Positions 8,077-16,098 of a stretch of 64,000 nucleotides of DNA are shown here, one piece after another. Origin of the DNA: Streptomyces tanashiensis (GTDB lineage: Bacteria; Actinomycetota; Actinomycetes; Streptomycetales; Streptomycetaceae). The notes beneath the pieces were generated by a model. It saw only the letters and a program-made list of their open reading frames with translations. It had not been told where the DNA came from and searched no databases. Numbering within the stretch: position 1 is the first letter of the stretch; each line of letters opens with the position of its first letter. The stretch covers positions 1,054,001 through 1,118,000 of the forward strand of contig NZ_BMRZ01000001.1 of assembly GCF_014648895.1 (NCBI RefSeq), read 5' to 3'. The position numbers and the translations under genes are program-made.

Positions 8077-8901
8077 GTGTCCGATGTGCTGCACACCGTC
8101 GAGAACGGCGTCTCGTGGATCACGCTCAACCGCCCCGAGGCGATGAACGCGGTCACCTGGGACCAGCGGGAGCGGATCATCGCCCTCCTCGCCGAGGCCT
8201 CCGCCGACCCGGCCGTGCGCTGTGTCGTGGTGACGGCCACCGGGCGCGGCTTCTGCGCGGGCGCGGACCTGCGGGGCGCGCCGGCCGCCGGGGGGCGGAG
8301 CGAGAGGGGGGCCCCCCCGGCCGAGGGCCGGGGGAGCGTGGCGGGGGACGTGGCCCGGATGATCCGCCTCGGCGCGCAGCGGTTCATCGGCGCCGTCATG
8401 GACTGCGAGAAGCCGGTCATCGCCGCGGTGAACGGGACGGCGGCCGGGATCGGGGCGCACCTCGCGTTCGCCTGCGACCTGGTGCTCGCGGCGGACTCGG
8501 CGCGCTTCATCGAGGTCTTCGTACGGCGGGGGCTCGTGCCCGACGGCGGCGGCGCGTACCTCCTCCCCCGGCTGATCGGGCCGCAGCGGGCGAAGGAGCT
8601 GATGTTCTTCGGCGACGCGGTGGGGGCGGCGGAGGCGAAGGAGCTGGGCCTGGTGAACCGGGTCGTCCCGGCGGACGAACTGGCGAAGACGGCCCGGGAC
8701 TGGGCCGAACGCCTCGCCCAGGGCCCGACACGGGCCCTGGCCCTGACGAAGCAGCTGGTGAACGCCTCGCTGGACGTGGACCGCTCGACCGCCTTCGCGG
8801 CGGAGGCGACGGCCCAGGAGATCAACATGACCACGAGGGACGCGCAGGAGGGCGTGGCGAGCTTCGTGGAGCGCAGGGAGGCGCGGTACGAGGGCCGCTA
8901 G
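8077..8901 (+). CDS. Enoyl-CoA hydratase/isomerase family protein
   Basis: Crotonase-fold enzyme, 274 residues. Visible: ITLNRPEAMNAV at the N-terminus, oxyanion-hole FCAGADL near residue 62, and the second active-site region (NGTAAGIGAHLAFACDLVLA). It likely hydrates or isomerizes an unsaturated acyl-CoA made by the nearby dehydrogenases. GTG 8077 has TAGGAG just upstream. Odd feature: a Gly/Pro/Arg-rich insertion at about residues 69-90, encoded by runs of G and C able to fold on themselves, in a loop where crotonases are usually shorter. The TAG stop is the first three bases of a dispersed repeat (8898-8981). Confidence 0.9.
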   Translation: MSDVLHTVENGVSWITLNRPEAMNAVTWDQRERIIALLAEASADPAVRCVVVTATGRGFCAGADLRGAPAAGGRSERGAPPAEGRGSVAGDVARMIRLGAQRFIGAVMDCEKPVIAAVNGTAAGIGAHLAFACDLVLAADSARFIEVFVRRGLVPDGGGAYLLPRLIGPQRAKELMFFGDAVGAAEAKELGLVNRVVPADELAKTARDWAERLAQGPTRALALTKQLVNASLDVDRSTAFAAEATAQEINMTTRDAQEGVASFVERREARYEGR

Positions 8902-8981
8902 GGCCTGTCTTTCGGATCAGGCCGGGCTCGCGGGGCCTGGCACGCACCCTGATCCGGCCTGATCCGAAAGACAGGCCCTAG
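8898..8981. repeat. Dispersed repeat as 26-bp inverted pair, likely terminator
   Basis: Perfect 26-bp arms (8898-8923 and 8956-8981; arm begins CTAGGGCCTGTCTTTCGGAT) are separated by 32 bp. The left arm begins inside the stop codon of the enoyl-CoA hydratase. Related copies abut the stop codons at 29891 and 49368. A transcript would form a very stable hairpin, so it probably acts as a terminator, but its sequence conservation at three loci marks it as a repeat family. Confidence 0.85.
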
Positions 8982-9058
8982 CCGCGCGTCCTCGCGCGCG
9001 GCGCGGCGAGGCGCGCATCCGGAAGTGACCGTGGCCGTCGTCCCCCAGGGGTTCCTAT

Positions 9059-9073
9059 CTGACGAACCGTCAG
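9059..9073. promoter_or_regulatory. Candidate operator, copy 4 (CTGACGAACCGTCAG)
   Basis: Perfect 6-3-6 palindrome of the same family, 17 bp before the chosen start of the flavin reductase and overlapping the region where RNA polymerase would bind. Confidence 0.75.
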
Positions 9074-9090
9074 TTTCAATGGACGGTGTG

Positions 9091-9690
9091 ATGGGACACG
9101 CAGGGATGGCGGCCACCGTCGTCCGACACCTGAGAGCGGCCGGTTCGCCCACGGCCGTGGAACCACTGCCCCGGCCGGCCCTGCGCGCGGTCGGGGAGGA
9201 CGAGCGGGCGCCCGTCGACCCCGGCGAGTTCCGCCGCGTCCTCGGGCACTTCGCCAGCGGCGTCACGATCGTGACGGCCCTCGACGCGGACGGACCGGCG
9301 GGCTTCGCCTGCCAGTCCTTCGCCTCCCTCTCCCTCGACCCGCCCCTGGTCGCCTTCATGGTCGCCCGGACGTCGACGACCTGGCCCCGGATCGCCGCGG
9401 CCGGGACCTTCTGCGTCAACGTCCTGGGCGCCGGACAGGGCGCGCTGTGCCGGTCGTTCGCGGTGAGCGGCGCCGACAAGTTCGCGGGCGTGGAGTGGGG
9501 CCCCGCCCCGGTCACGGGCTCCCCGCGGCTGGCCGGCGCGCCCGCCTGGATCGACTGCGCGATCACCGCGGTCCACACGGGCGGCGACCACCTGATCGTG
9601 GTCGGCCGGGTCGCATCGCTGGGCGCGGAGCAGGAGAGCGAGCCGCTGCTCTTCCACCAGGGGCGGTTCGGGGACTTCAGCCCTCGATGA
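9091..9690 (+). CDS. Flavin reductase domain protein (HpaC-like)
   Basis: About 199 residues. The conserved domain begins near EFRRVLGHFASGVTIVTA and contains FACQSFASLSLDPPLVAFMVAR and FCVNVLGAGQ, diagnostic of NAD(P)H:flavin reductases that feed FMNH2 or FADH2 to two-component monooxygenases. Alternative ATGs at 9079 and 9106 exist; an in-frame ATG at 9025 would put the operator inside the gene, so it is rejected. Its oxygenase partner may be an acyl-CoA-dehydrogenase-fold monooxygenase, but none is adjacent. It carries its own operator copy, placing it in the catabolic regulon. The last 14 nt overlap the convergent membrane-protein gene. Confidence 0.85.
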   Translation: MGHAGMAATVVRHLRAAGSPTAVEPLPRPALRAVGEDERAPVDPGEFRRVLGHFASGVTIVTALDADGPAGFACQSFASLSLDPPLVAFMVARTSTTWPRIAAAGTFCVNVLGAGQGALCRSFAVSGADKFAGVEWGPAPVTGSPRLAGAPAWIDCAITAVHTGGDHLIVVGRVASLGAEQESEPLLFHQGRFGDFSPR

Positions 9691-10183
9691 CGCCGGTGTA
9701 GAGCCCGATGCCGCCGAGCATGAAGACGCCGAGGACGGCGACCGTCCCCCACAGGAGCAGGGAGACGAAGTAGCCCCTGCGCGCGGGGCGGGTCAGCACC
9801 GCCGCCACGGCCAGACAGACCGCTGCCACGGCCCACCCCCACCAGCCCGCGAGCGGCAGGAGGAGGGCCCCGGCGGCGGCCGACAGGAGCACCTGCCACC
9901 CGAGCGGAGGGCCGCCGGCCCGGCGCGCCAGGCTCTCGCCGAGCAGCACCGCCGGCACCACGACCACCGCGGAGACCGCGGCGGCGGGCAGCAGCGCCAT
10001 CAGCGGCAGGAACGGGAGCGCCAGCAGCTGCAGGGCGCTGACACCCCCCTCGCCGAGCTCCGGCCGCCCGGAGTCTCCGAACACCACGCCCAGCACCATC
10101 GCCAGCGCCGCTTCGAGGAACAGCGCGAGGATCGAGACCCGCAGCATCCGGGCAAAGCTCCGCCCGCCTTCAGGACCGCTCAT
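9677..10183 (-). CDS. Hypothetical membrane protein
   Basis: 168 residues with about five hydrophobic helices and short polar loops; no recognised domain. It lies 23 bp downstream of the MFS gene on the same strand, so the two may be cotranscribed. It could serve as an accessory membrane protein, but nothing in the sequence shows a function. Confidence 0.65.
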   Translation of the reverse strand: MSGPEGGRSFARMLRVSILALFLEAALAMVLGVVFGDSGRPELGEGGVSALQLLALPFLPLMALLPAAAVSAVVVVPAVLLGESLARRAGGPPLGWQVLLSAAAGALLLPLAGWWGWAVAAVCLAVAAVLTRPARRGYFVSLLLWGTVAVLGVFMLGGIGLYTGVIEG

Positions 10184-10206
10184 CGGCGATCACCCCCTGA
10201 GGATCA

Positions 10207-11520
10207 TCATGCTCCCGCCGGGGAGAGCAGCTCCGTCCGGGGTCGGCTGATGACGAGGGCCATCAGGGCCGCCGCCGCGCACAGCGCGCCCGAGGCGTAC
10301 CAGACGACGTCGTACGTGCCGAAGACGTCGCGGGCCACGCCGCCCGCGAAGGCGACGGCCGCCGCGCCGACCTGGTGGGAGGCGAGGACCCAGCCGAAGA
10401 CGATCGCCGAGTCCTCGCCGTAGTGCTCCCGGCACAGCGCGATCGTCGGCGGGACGGTGGCGACCCAGTCCAGGCCGTAGAAGACGATGAAGAAGAGCAT
10501 CGGCGGGTGGACGGAGGGGGCCAGGAGCATCGGCAGGAAGAGGAGGGAGACGCCGCGCAGGGCGTAGTAGACGGCCAGCAGGCGGCGCGGCGAGAAGCGG
10601 TCGGTGAACCAGCCGGAGGCGACCGTGCCGACGACGTCGAAGACGCCGATCACCGCGAGGAGTCCGGCCGCGGCCGTCACCGGCATGCCGTGGTCGTGCG
10701 CCGCCGGCACGAAGTGCGTCTTGACCAGGCCGTTCGTGGAGGCGCCGCAGATCGCGAAGGAGCCGGCGAGGAGCCAGAACGGGCCGGTGCGGGCGGCCTT
10801 GAGGAGGACGGTGACGGCGCGGCGGGCGGCGCCGGGGACGGGCGCGGGCTTCTCGGCGTACTCCCCGCCGTACGGGGCGAGCCGGACGTCCGCCGGGTGG
10901 TCGCGGAGCAGCAGCCACACGAAGGGGACGACCGCGAGGGCGGCGAGCGCCACGGTGACGGCGGCGGGGCGCCAGCCGTGGTGCTCGACCAGCCAGGAGA
11001 GCAGCGGCAGGAAGACCAGCTGGCCGGAGGCTCCGGCGGCGGTGAGGATGCCGGTGACCAGGCCGCGCCTCGCCACGAACCAGCGGTTGGTGACGGTCGC
11101 GGCGAAGGCGAGGGCCATGGAGCCGCTGCCGAGGCCGACGAGGACGCCCCAGTAGAGGACGAGCTGCCAGGCGGCCGTCATCCACACCGTCAGGACCGAC
11201 CCGGCGGAGATGATCGTCAGGGCGACGGCCACGACCCGGCGGATGCCGAAGCGGTCCATGAGGGCGGCGGCGAAGGGGGCGGTGAGGCCGTAGAGGGCGA
11301 GGTTCACCGAGACGGCGAAGCCGATCGTCCCCCGCGACCAGTCGAACTCCTCGTGCAGCGGCTCGATGAGCAGGCCCGGCAGGGAGGCGAAGGCCGCGGC
11401 GCCGATGATCGTGACGAAGGTGACCGCCGCGACGAACCAGGCACGGTGGACGCGGCGGCGGGGTGCCTTTTCGGGCGTACGGGCGGGGGTCTCGGTTGTC
11501 TGGGCCATGCCACTGAGCAT
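10207..11520 (-). CDS. MFS transporter
   Basis: 437-residue major facilitator with twelve predicted helices. The loop 2-3 region (NLALYGLTAPFAAALMDRFGIRR) carries the MFS signature with the DRFGxRR ending. Overall form resembles carboxylate/antiporter-type MFS proteins. Start ATG 11520 has GGGGAGGG about 12 nt upstream; ATG 11508 is an alternative without a ribosome binding site. It lies inside the catabolic locus but has no CTGACG palindrome, so a role in substrate uptake is only a possibility. Confidence 0.85.
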   Translation of the reverse strand: MLSGMAQTTETPARTPEKAPRRRVHRAWFVAAVTFVTIIGAAAFASLPGLLIEPLHEEFDWSRGTIGFAVSVNLALYGLTAPFAAALMDRFGIRRVVAVALTIISAGSVLTVWMTAAWQLVLYWGVLVGLGSGSMALAFAATVTNRWFVARRGLVTGILTAAGASGQLVFLPLLSWLVEHHGWRPAAVTVALAALAVVPFVWLLLRDHPADVRLAPYGGEYAEKPAPVPGAARRAVTVLLKAARTGPFWLLAGSFAICGASTNGLVKTHFVPAAHDHGMPVTAAAGLLAVIGVFDVVGTVASGWFTDRFSPRRLLAVYYALRGVSLLFLPMLLAPSVHPPMLFFIVFYGLDWVATVPPTIALCREHYGEDSAIVFGWVLASHQVGAAAVAFAGGVARDVFGTYDVVWYASGALCAAAALMALVISRPRTELLSPAGA

Positions 11521-11611
11521 CCCGGCCCGCGCCCTCCCCGGCCATTGGCCCGAATGACAGGTTTCCAAAGGATCGGGACACACGCAGCGGGCCACACACC
11601 CGTGCGCGCGC

Positions 11612-11705
11612 CGGAGCACCCGCCGGGGCATCAGGCACCGCGCCGGGACACCCGCCGGGGCATCAGGCGCCGCGCCCGGACACCCGTCGGGGCATCAGGC
11701 GCGCG
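11612..11705. repeat. 32-bp tandem repeat (about 2.9 copies) over the MFS stop codon
   Basis: Units share CACCCG-C/T-CGGGGCATCAGGC with starts at 11617, 11649 and 11681, an exact 32-bp period. The third copy contains the TGA stop of the minus-strand MFS gene (11695-11697), so the gene's 3' end and stop have been tandemly duplicated into the intergenic region. Confidence 0.8.
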
Positions 11706-12948
11706 GCAGCGTCCTGATCGGTCTCACCACCAGCAGCGCCGCGACCACGAGCACCGCGATCCCCGCCCCCGTGAGCAGCACCTCCTCCGTGCCGACCGCG
11801 GCCGCCACCGGCCCCGACAGGGTGCGGCCGACGCCCATCATCAGGAGGGAGCCGGCCACGTCGTACGCGTGCATCCGGTTCAGGGCCTCCTGCGGCACGT
11901 GCGTCTGGACCGAGGTGGACCACATCACCAGCCAGAAGGCGAAGGCCGCCCCGCCGATGAACTGGCCCGCGCCGAGGACCGCGACCGGGGCGCCCAGGCC
12001 GAGCAGGAGCAGGTTCACGGGGAGGCCGACGAGCGCCACCGCGCCCGCCGCGAGGGGGCGGCGCGGGCGCAGCCGGATCGCGAGGAGGCCGCCGGCCGCG
12101 CTGCCGGCGCCGTTGACGGCCATGAGCACGCCGTAGGCGGCCGAGCCGTGGTCCTCGGTGACCAGGCTCGCGGTGAGCGGGACCATGGGGCCGGCGACGG
12201 TCAGCCCGTACACGGTCCAGATGGAGATGACGCCCCAGAGCCAGCTCCTGGCACGGAACTCCTTCCATCCGCCCGCGAGTTCGGCGCCGAGGGAGTCGCG
12301 ACGGGTGGAGTCGGAGGGTATCGGGGCGAGGCGCATGAGGGTGAAGCAGACGGCGCTCACGGCGAAGGTGACGCCGTTGACGGCGAAGGCGGCGCCCGCG
12401 TTCCACACGGCGACGAGCAGGCCGGCGGCGGCCGGTCCCGCCATGGTCATGAGGGCCTCGACGACCCGCAGGACGGCGTTGGCGCGCTGCACGTCGGGGG
12501 CGATGCGGGGGATGGTGGAGGCGACGCCGGGCTGGAAGAGGGCGGCGCCGACGCCGCTGAGCACGGACAGGCTGTAGACCGCCCAGAGCGGCGGGCTGCC
12601 GAGCGTGAAGGAGACGGCGAGGACGGCGGCCCCGGGCAGCCGCAGGAGGTCGGCGATGATCATCATGCGGCGGGCGGTGAACCGGTCGGCGAGGACGCCG
12701 CCGAAGAGCACGAAGACGGCGAAGGCGGCGGTCCAGCCGCCGAGCGCGTAGCCGACGGTGGAGCCGGAGTGGCCGGCTCCGAGGAGTCCGGCGGCGAAGG
12801 CGACCGGGACCATGCCCTCGCCGAAGACGGCGACGCCCCGGGCGACGAAGAAGAGCCGGAAGTTGCGGTTCCACAGCGCGGGCGGCACGACCGGGGCGGG
12901 AATCCGCTCGGCGGCCTCAGACTTGTACGTGTTGTCCGTCACGGACAA
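11695..12948 (-). CDS. MFS transporter (MFS_3, drug/siderophore exporter-like)
   Basis: 417 residues with twelve helices; N-terminus NFRLFFVARGVAVFGEGM and the loop GVLADRFTARRMMI are typical of the MFS_3 exporter group. Start is TTG 12948 or GTG 12942; no good ribosome binding site is visible, and the start lies inside an exact 17-bp palindrome (12932-12948). It is divergent from the GlxA-type regulator at 13007, which suggests the regulator controls the exporter. Confidence 0.85.
   Translation of the reverse strand: MSVTDNTYKSEAAERIPAPVVPPALWNRNFRLFFVARGVAVFGEGMVPVAFAAGLLGAGHSGSTVGYALGGWTAAFAVFVLFGGVLADRFTARRMMIIADLLRLPGAAVLAVSFTLGSPPLWAVYSLSVLSGVGAALFQPGVASTIPRIAPDVQRANAVLRVVEALMTMAGPAAAGLLVAVWNAGAAFAVNGVTFAVSAVCFTLMRLAPIPSDSTRRDSLGAELAGGWKEFRARSWLWGVISIWTVYGLTVAGPMVPLTASLVTEDHGSAAYGVLMAVNGAGSAAGGLLAIRLRPRRPLAAGAVALVGLPVNLLLLGLGAPVAVLGAGQFIGGAAFAFWLVMWSTSVQTHVPQEALNRMHAYDVAGSLLMMGVGRTLSGPVAAAVGTEEVLLTGAGIAVLVVAALLVVRPIRTLPRA
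12932..12948. promoter_or_regulatory. Perfect 8-1-8 palindrome at MFS start
   Basis: TTGTCCGT-C-ACGGACAA covers the first codons of the MFS gene. It is a candidate operator in the divergent region with the GlxA-type regulator, or a translational hairpin hiding the start codon. Confidence 0.45.
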
Positions 12949-12963
12949 GTAGAGCTACCAGTG

Positions 12964-12979
12964 GGTGGTCTGGACCACC
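12964..12979. promoter_or_regulatory. DasR-responsive-element-like site (GGTGGTCTGGACCACC)
   Basis: Perfect 7-2-7 palindrome. Its TGGTCTGGACCA core differs by one central base from the dre core TGGTCTAGACCA bound by the GntR-family regulator DasR. It lies between the divergent MFS gene and the GlxA-type regulator. Inference only; other GntR proteins could use it. Confidence 0.45.
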
Positions 12980-13006
12980 ACCGATTTATGAAGGGGGGCG
13001 CTGCTC

Positions 13007-13987
13007 GTGCCGCCGCCGCACCGCGTCGCCGTTCTCGCCCTGCCCGGCCTGCTCCCCTTCGAGCTGGGCATCCCGCACCGCATCTTCGGCCGTGCGAAGG
13101 ACGCCGAGGGCCGCCCGCTGTACGAGATCGTGACCTGCGCCCCGGTCGCGGGCCCCGTCCCCACCGACGCCGACTTCTCGATCCACGTCGAGCACGGCCC
13201 GGAGGCCCTCGCCACCGCCGACACGGTCGTCGTGCCCGCCTCGTACGAGCTCGGTCCGGTCTACGACGAGGGACGGCTGCCCGAGGAGCTCGCCGCCGCG
13301 CTCGCGCGGATCCGGCCGGGCACCCGGCTGGTCTCCATCTGCACCGGCGGGTACGTGCTGGCCGCCGCCGGCTTCCTCGACGGGCGCCCGGCCACCACCC
13401 ACTGGGCGTCCGCCGCGCACTTCCAGCGCCTCTTCCCGAGCGTGCGGGTCGACGCGGACGTCCTCTTCATCGACGACGGCGACGTCCTCACCTCGGCCGG
13501 CGTGGCCGCCGGGATCGACCTGTGCCTGCACATCGTGCGCCGCGACCACGGCACGTCCGTCGCCAACGACGTCGCCCGCAGGACCGTCGTACCGCCCCAC
13601 CGGGACGGCGGCCAGGCCCAGTACATCGAGCGGCCCCTGCCGGAGACCGGCAGCCACACCACGGCGACCGCGCGGGCCTGGGCGCTCGCGCACCTCCACG
13701 AGCCGATCCAGCTGCGGGACCTCGCGGGGAAGGAGGCGATGAGCGTCCGGACGTTCACGCGCCGCTTCCGCGACGAGGTCGGCATCAGCCCCGGCCAGTG
13801 GCTCACCCAGCAGCGCGTCGAACGCGCCCGGTACCTCCTGGAGTCCACCGGCCTGCCCGTCGACCGGGTCGCCCAGGACGCCGGCTTCGGCACGGCCCAG
13901 TCGCTGCGCGTGCACCTGATGACCGCGATCGGCGTGACCCCGACGTCCTACCGCCGCACCTTCCGCACGGGGGCGGCCTCCGGCTGA
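13007..13987 (+). CDS. GlxA family transcriptional regulator (DJ-1/PfpI + AraC)
   Basis: 326 residues. The N-terminal DJ-1/PfpI-like domain (residues 1-190) has a nucleophile-elbow Cys112 in ICTGGYVLAAAG. The C-terminal AraC/XylS DNA-binding domain (about 215-315) has both helix-turn-helix units (LAGKEAMSVRTFTRRFRDEV and VAQDAGFGTAQSLRVHL). GTG 13007 follows AAGGGGGG at a good distance. Divergent from the MFS exporter; the shared 58-bp region holds two palindromes. Probably a local activator or repressor of the exporter. Confidence 0.92.
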   Translation: MPPPHRVAVLALPGLLPFELGIPHRIFGRAKDAEGRPLYEIVTCAPVAGPVPTDADFSIHVEHGPEALATADTVVVPASYELGPVYDEGRLPEELAAALARIRPGTRLVSICTGGYVLAAAGFLDGRPATTHWASAAHFQRLFPSVRVDADVLFIDDGDVLTSAGVAAGIDLCLHIVRRDHGTSVANDVARRTVVPPHRDGGQAQYIERPLPETGSHTTATARAWALAHLHEPIQLRDLAGKEAMSVRTFTRRFRDEVGISPGQWLTQQRVERARYLLESTGLPVDRVAQDAGFGTAQSLRVHLMTAIGVTPTSYRRTFRTGAASG

Positions 13988-14018
13988 GCCGACCCGCCCC
14001 CGTGCGGAACGCCCGTGC

Positions 14019-15068
14019 TCAGAAGGTCAGCACCCCCCGCGCCACCTTCCCCCGTTCCGCGTCCGCGGCGGCGCGGGCGAAATCCTCCACGGGGTACGTC
14101 CGGGTCACCAGCTCGTCGAGGAGCAGGCCTCCCGAGCGGTACAGCTCCGCGTAGAGGGCGATGTCCTTCTGGGGGCGGGAGGAGCCGTACCGGCAGCCGA
14201 GGATCGACTTGTCCAGGAACATCGCCGCCGGCAGGAAGCTCACCTCCGCCTTCGGCGCGGTCATCCCCAGCAGGACCGCCTGACCGTGCCGGTCGAGGAG
14301 GTCGATCGCGGTCCTGACGAGGCCGGTGTGGCCGACGCACTCGAAGACGTGGTCGGCGCCGGTGGGCAGGATCTCCCGCACGCCGTCGGCGGACGCGAGG
14401 AAGTGCGTCGCGCCGAACTGCCGGGCGACCGCCTCCTTCTCCGGGTTCGTGTCCACGGCGACGATCGTCAGCGCGCCCGCGATCCGGGCGCCCTGGAGGA
14501 CGTTGAGGCCGATGCCGCCGGTGCCGATGACGACGACGGTGTCGCCGCGGCCGACCTTCGCCCGGTTCAGTACGGCTCCGACGCCGGTGAGGACGCCGCA
14601 GCCCATGAGGGCGGCGGAGGTCAGCGGGATGTCCCGCGGGATCTTCACGGCCTGGACGGCCTTGACCACGGTCCGCTCCGCGAAGGACGAGTTCGAGGCG
14701 AACTGGAAGAGCGGCTGCCCGTCGCGCGAGAACGGCTGCCCCGGCATCCCGATCGCCTTCCGGCACATGGTCGGCCGGCCCCGGTCGCAGTCGGCGCAGG
14801 CGCCGCAGTTCGCGAGCGTCGACAGGGCCACGTGGTCGCCGGCGACGACGTGGGTGACCCCCGGGCCCACGGCCTCCACGACCCCGGCGCCCTCGTGGCC
14901 GAGGACGACGGGCGGGGGGAACGGGATGGTCCCGTCGAGGACGGACAGATCACTGTGGCAGAGCCCGGCGGCGGCGATCGCCACGAGCACCTCGCCGGGA
15001 CCGGGGTCCCGCACCTCCAGGTCGTCGACGACCTGGACCTGCTTCCCGTCGAAGACGACGCCCCTCAT
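14019..15068 (-). CDS. Zn-dependent alcohol dehydrogenase (class III-like MDR)
   Basis: 349-residue medium-chain dehydrogenase. Catalytic zinc ligands lie in GLCHSDL and GHEGAGVV; the structural zinc site is NCGACADCDRGRPTMC with four Cys. The NAD-binding motif is VVVIGTGGIGLNVLQ. It oxidizes an alcohol or reduces an aldehyde; the substrate is unknown. ATG 15068 overlaps the SDR stop (ATGA), so the two are coupled. This SDR-ADH operon reads away from the operator pair at 16020/16054 that it shares with the cyclase gene. Confidence 0.92.
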   Translation of the reverse strand: MRGVVFDGKQVQVVDDLEVRDPGPGEVLVAIAAAGLCHSDLSVLDGTIPFPPPVVLGHEGAGVVEAVGPGVTHVVAGDHVALSTLANCGACADCDRGRPTMCRKAIGMPGQPFSRDGQPLFQFASNSSFAERTVVKAVQAVKIPRDIPLTSAALMGCGVLTGVGAVLNRAKVGRGDTVVVIGTGGIGLNVLQGARIAGALTIVAVDTNPEKEAVARQFGATHFLASADGVREILPTGADHVFECVGHTGLVRTAIDLLDRHGQAVLLGMTAPKAEVSFLPAAMFLDKSILGCRYGSSRPQKDIALYAELYRSGGLLLDELVTRTYPVEDFARAAADAERGKVARGVLTF

Positions 15069-15997
15069 GACCCGGCCCCCCCGGCGGCGTTGGGACGCTC
15101 GCCCGCGGCGGCGGCCCGGGCCATCTCCTCCAGCCGGGCGAGCATCGGCATGGGGTCCGTCCCCACCGTCCCCGGCAGGAAGTCCGCGATGCGTTCGGGG
15201 GTCCAGGCGCCGCCCTCCGCGTAGCCCGCGCGCAGCTCCCGGGGCTGCGCCCAGACCGCGATCTTGGGGCCGGCGATGGTGTACACCTGGCCGGTGATCC
15301 GCTCCTCGCGGGCCCGCTCGCTCAGCAGGTAGACGACGAGCGCCGCCACGTCCTCCGGCTCGCCGATCTCCTTGAGCTCCATGGGGACGTTCGCCGACAT
15401 CCGGGTGCGCGCCACCGGCGCGACCGCGTTCGCGGTGACGCCGTACTTGTGGAGGCCGAGGGCCGCGCTCCGTACGAGCGAGATGATCCCGCCCTTCGCC
15501 GCGGAGTAGTTGGCCTGGGCCACGGAGCCCTGGTGGTTGCCGCTGGTGAAGCCGATGAGGGTCCCGGTGCCCTGCTTGCGCATGACCGCCGACGCCGCCC
15601 TGAAGACGGTGAAGGTGCCCTTCAGATGGGTGGCGACGACCGGGTCCCACTCCTCCTCGGACATGTTGAAGAGCATCCGCTCGCGCAGGATGCCGGCGAC
15701 GCACACGACCCCGTCGACGCGCCCGTACGCGGTGAGGGCGGCCTCGACCACCCGGGCCCCGCCCGCCATCGTGGAGATGTCGTCCGCGACGGCGAGGGCC
15801 GTACCGCCCGCCGCCTCGATCTCCTTCACGACCGAGGCCGCGATCTCCGAGGTCGGCTCACCGCCCTCGATCGACACCCCGTAGTCGTTGACGACGACCT
15901 TCGCGCCCTCCGCCGCGCACGCGAGGGCGACGGCGCGGCCGATGCCGCGCCCCGCCCCCGTCACGGCGACGACCTTGCCAGCCAAGAAGTTCCCCAC
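15065..15997 (-). CDS. SDR family oxidoreductase (hydroxyacyl-CoA dehydrogenase-like)
   Basis: 310 residues, longer than a minimal SDR because of a roughly 50-residue C-terminal extension. It has TGAGRGIG for NAD(P), VVVNDYG as in the peroxisomal multifunctional-enzyme/17beta-HSD4 group, and the catalytic YSAAK motif. The resemblance suggests oxidation of a 3-hydroxyacyl-CoA, fitting the adjacent CoA enzymes. GTG 15997 is the start. First gene of the SDR-ADH operon, divergent from the cyclase-family gene. Confidence 0.9.
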   Translation of the reverse strand: MGNFLAGKVVAVTGAGRGIGRAVALACAAEGAKVVVNDYGVSIEGGEPTSEIAASVVKEIEAAGGTALAVADDISTMAGGARVVEAALTAYGRVDGVVCVAGILRERMLFNMSEEEWDPVVATHLKGTFTVFRAASAVMRKQGTGTLIGFTSGNHQGSVAQANYSAAKGGIISLVRSAALGLHKYGVTANAVAPVARTRMSANVPMELKEIGEPEDVAALVVYLLSERAREERITGQVYTIAGPKIAVWAQPRELRAGYAEGGAWTPERIADFLPGTVGTDPMPMLARLEEMARAAAAGERPNAAGGAGS

Positions 15998-16019
15998 GCC
16001 CGGCCCCTTCCCGCACTTT

Positions 16020-16034
16020 CTGACGGTCCGTTAG
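16020..16034. promoter_or_regulatory. Candidate operator, copy 5 (CTGACGGTCCGTTAG)
   Basis: One mismatch in the right arm from CTGACG-N3-CGTCAG. Lies 22 bp before the SDR start, in the divergent SDR/cyclase region, 34 bp from copy 6. Confidence 0.65.
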
Positions 16035-16053
16035 ATTCGTTCGTCGTCAGGAT

Positions 16054-16068
16054 TCTACGGTCCGTCAG
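16054..16068. promoter_or_regulatory. Candidate operator, copy 6 (half-degenerate)
   Basis: TCTACGGTCCGTCAG keeps an intact right arm and a degenerate left arm. It lies 30 bp before the cyclase-family start; paired with copy 5 it would cover both divergent promoters. Confidence 0.5.
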
Positions 16069-16098
16069 ATACCGGAAAACAAGACCCCGGAGGCCCCG

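Noticed and set aside
10375..14154. 1259-codon plus-strand open frame
   Set aside because: Runs opposite two clear MFS genes and then out of frame through the GlxA gene; composition (Glu/Asp/Gly/Arg-rich, no domain) is the usual GC-rich shadow.
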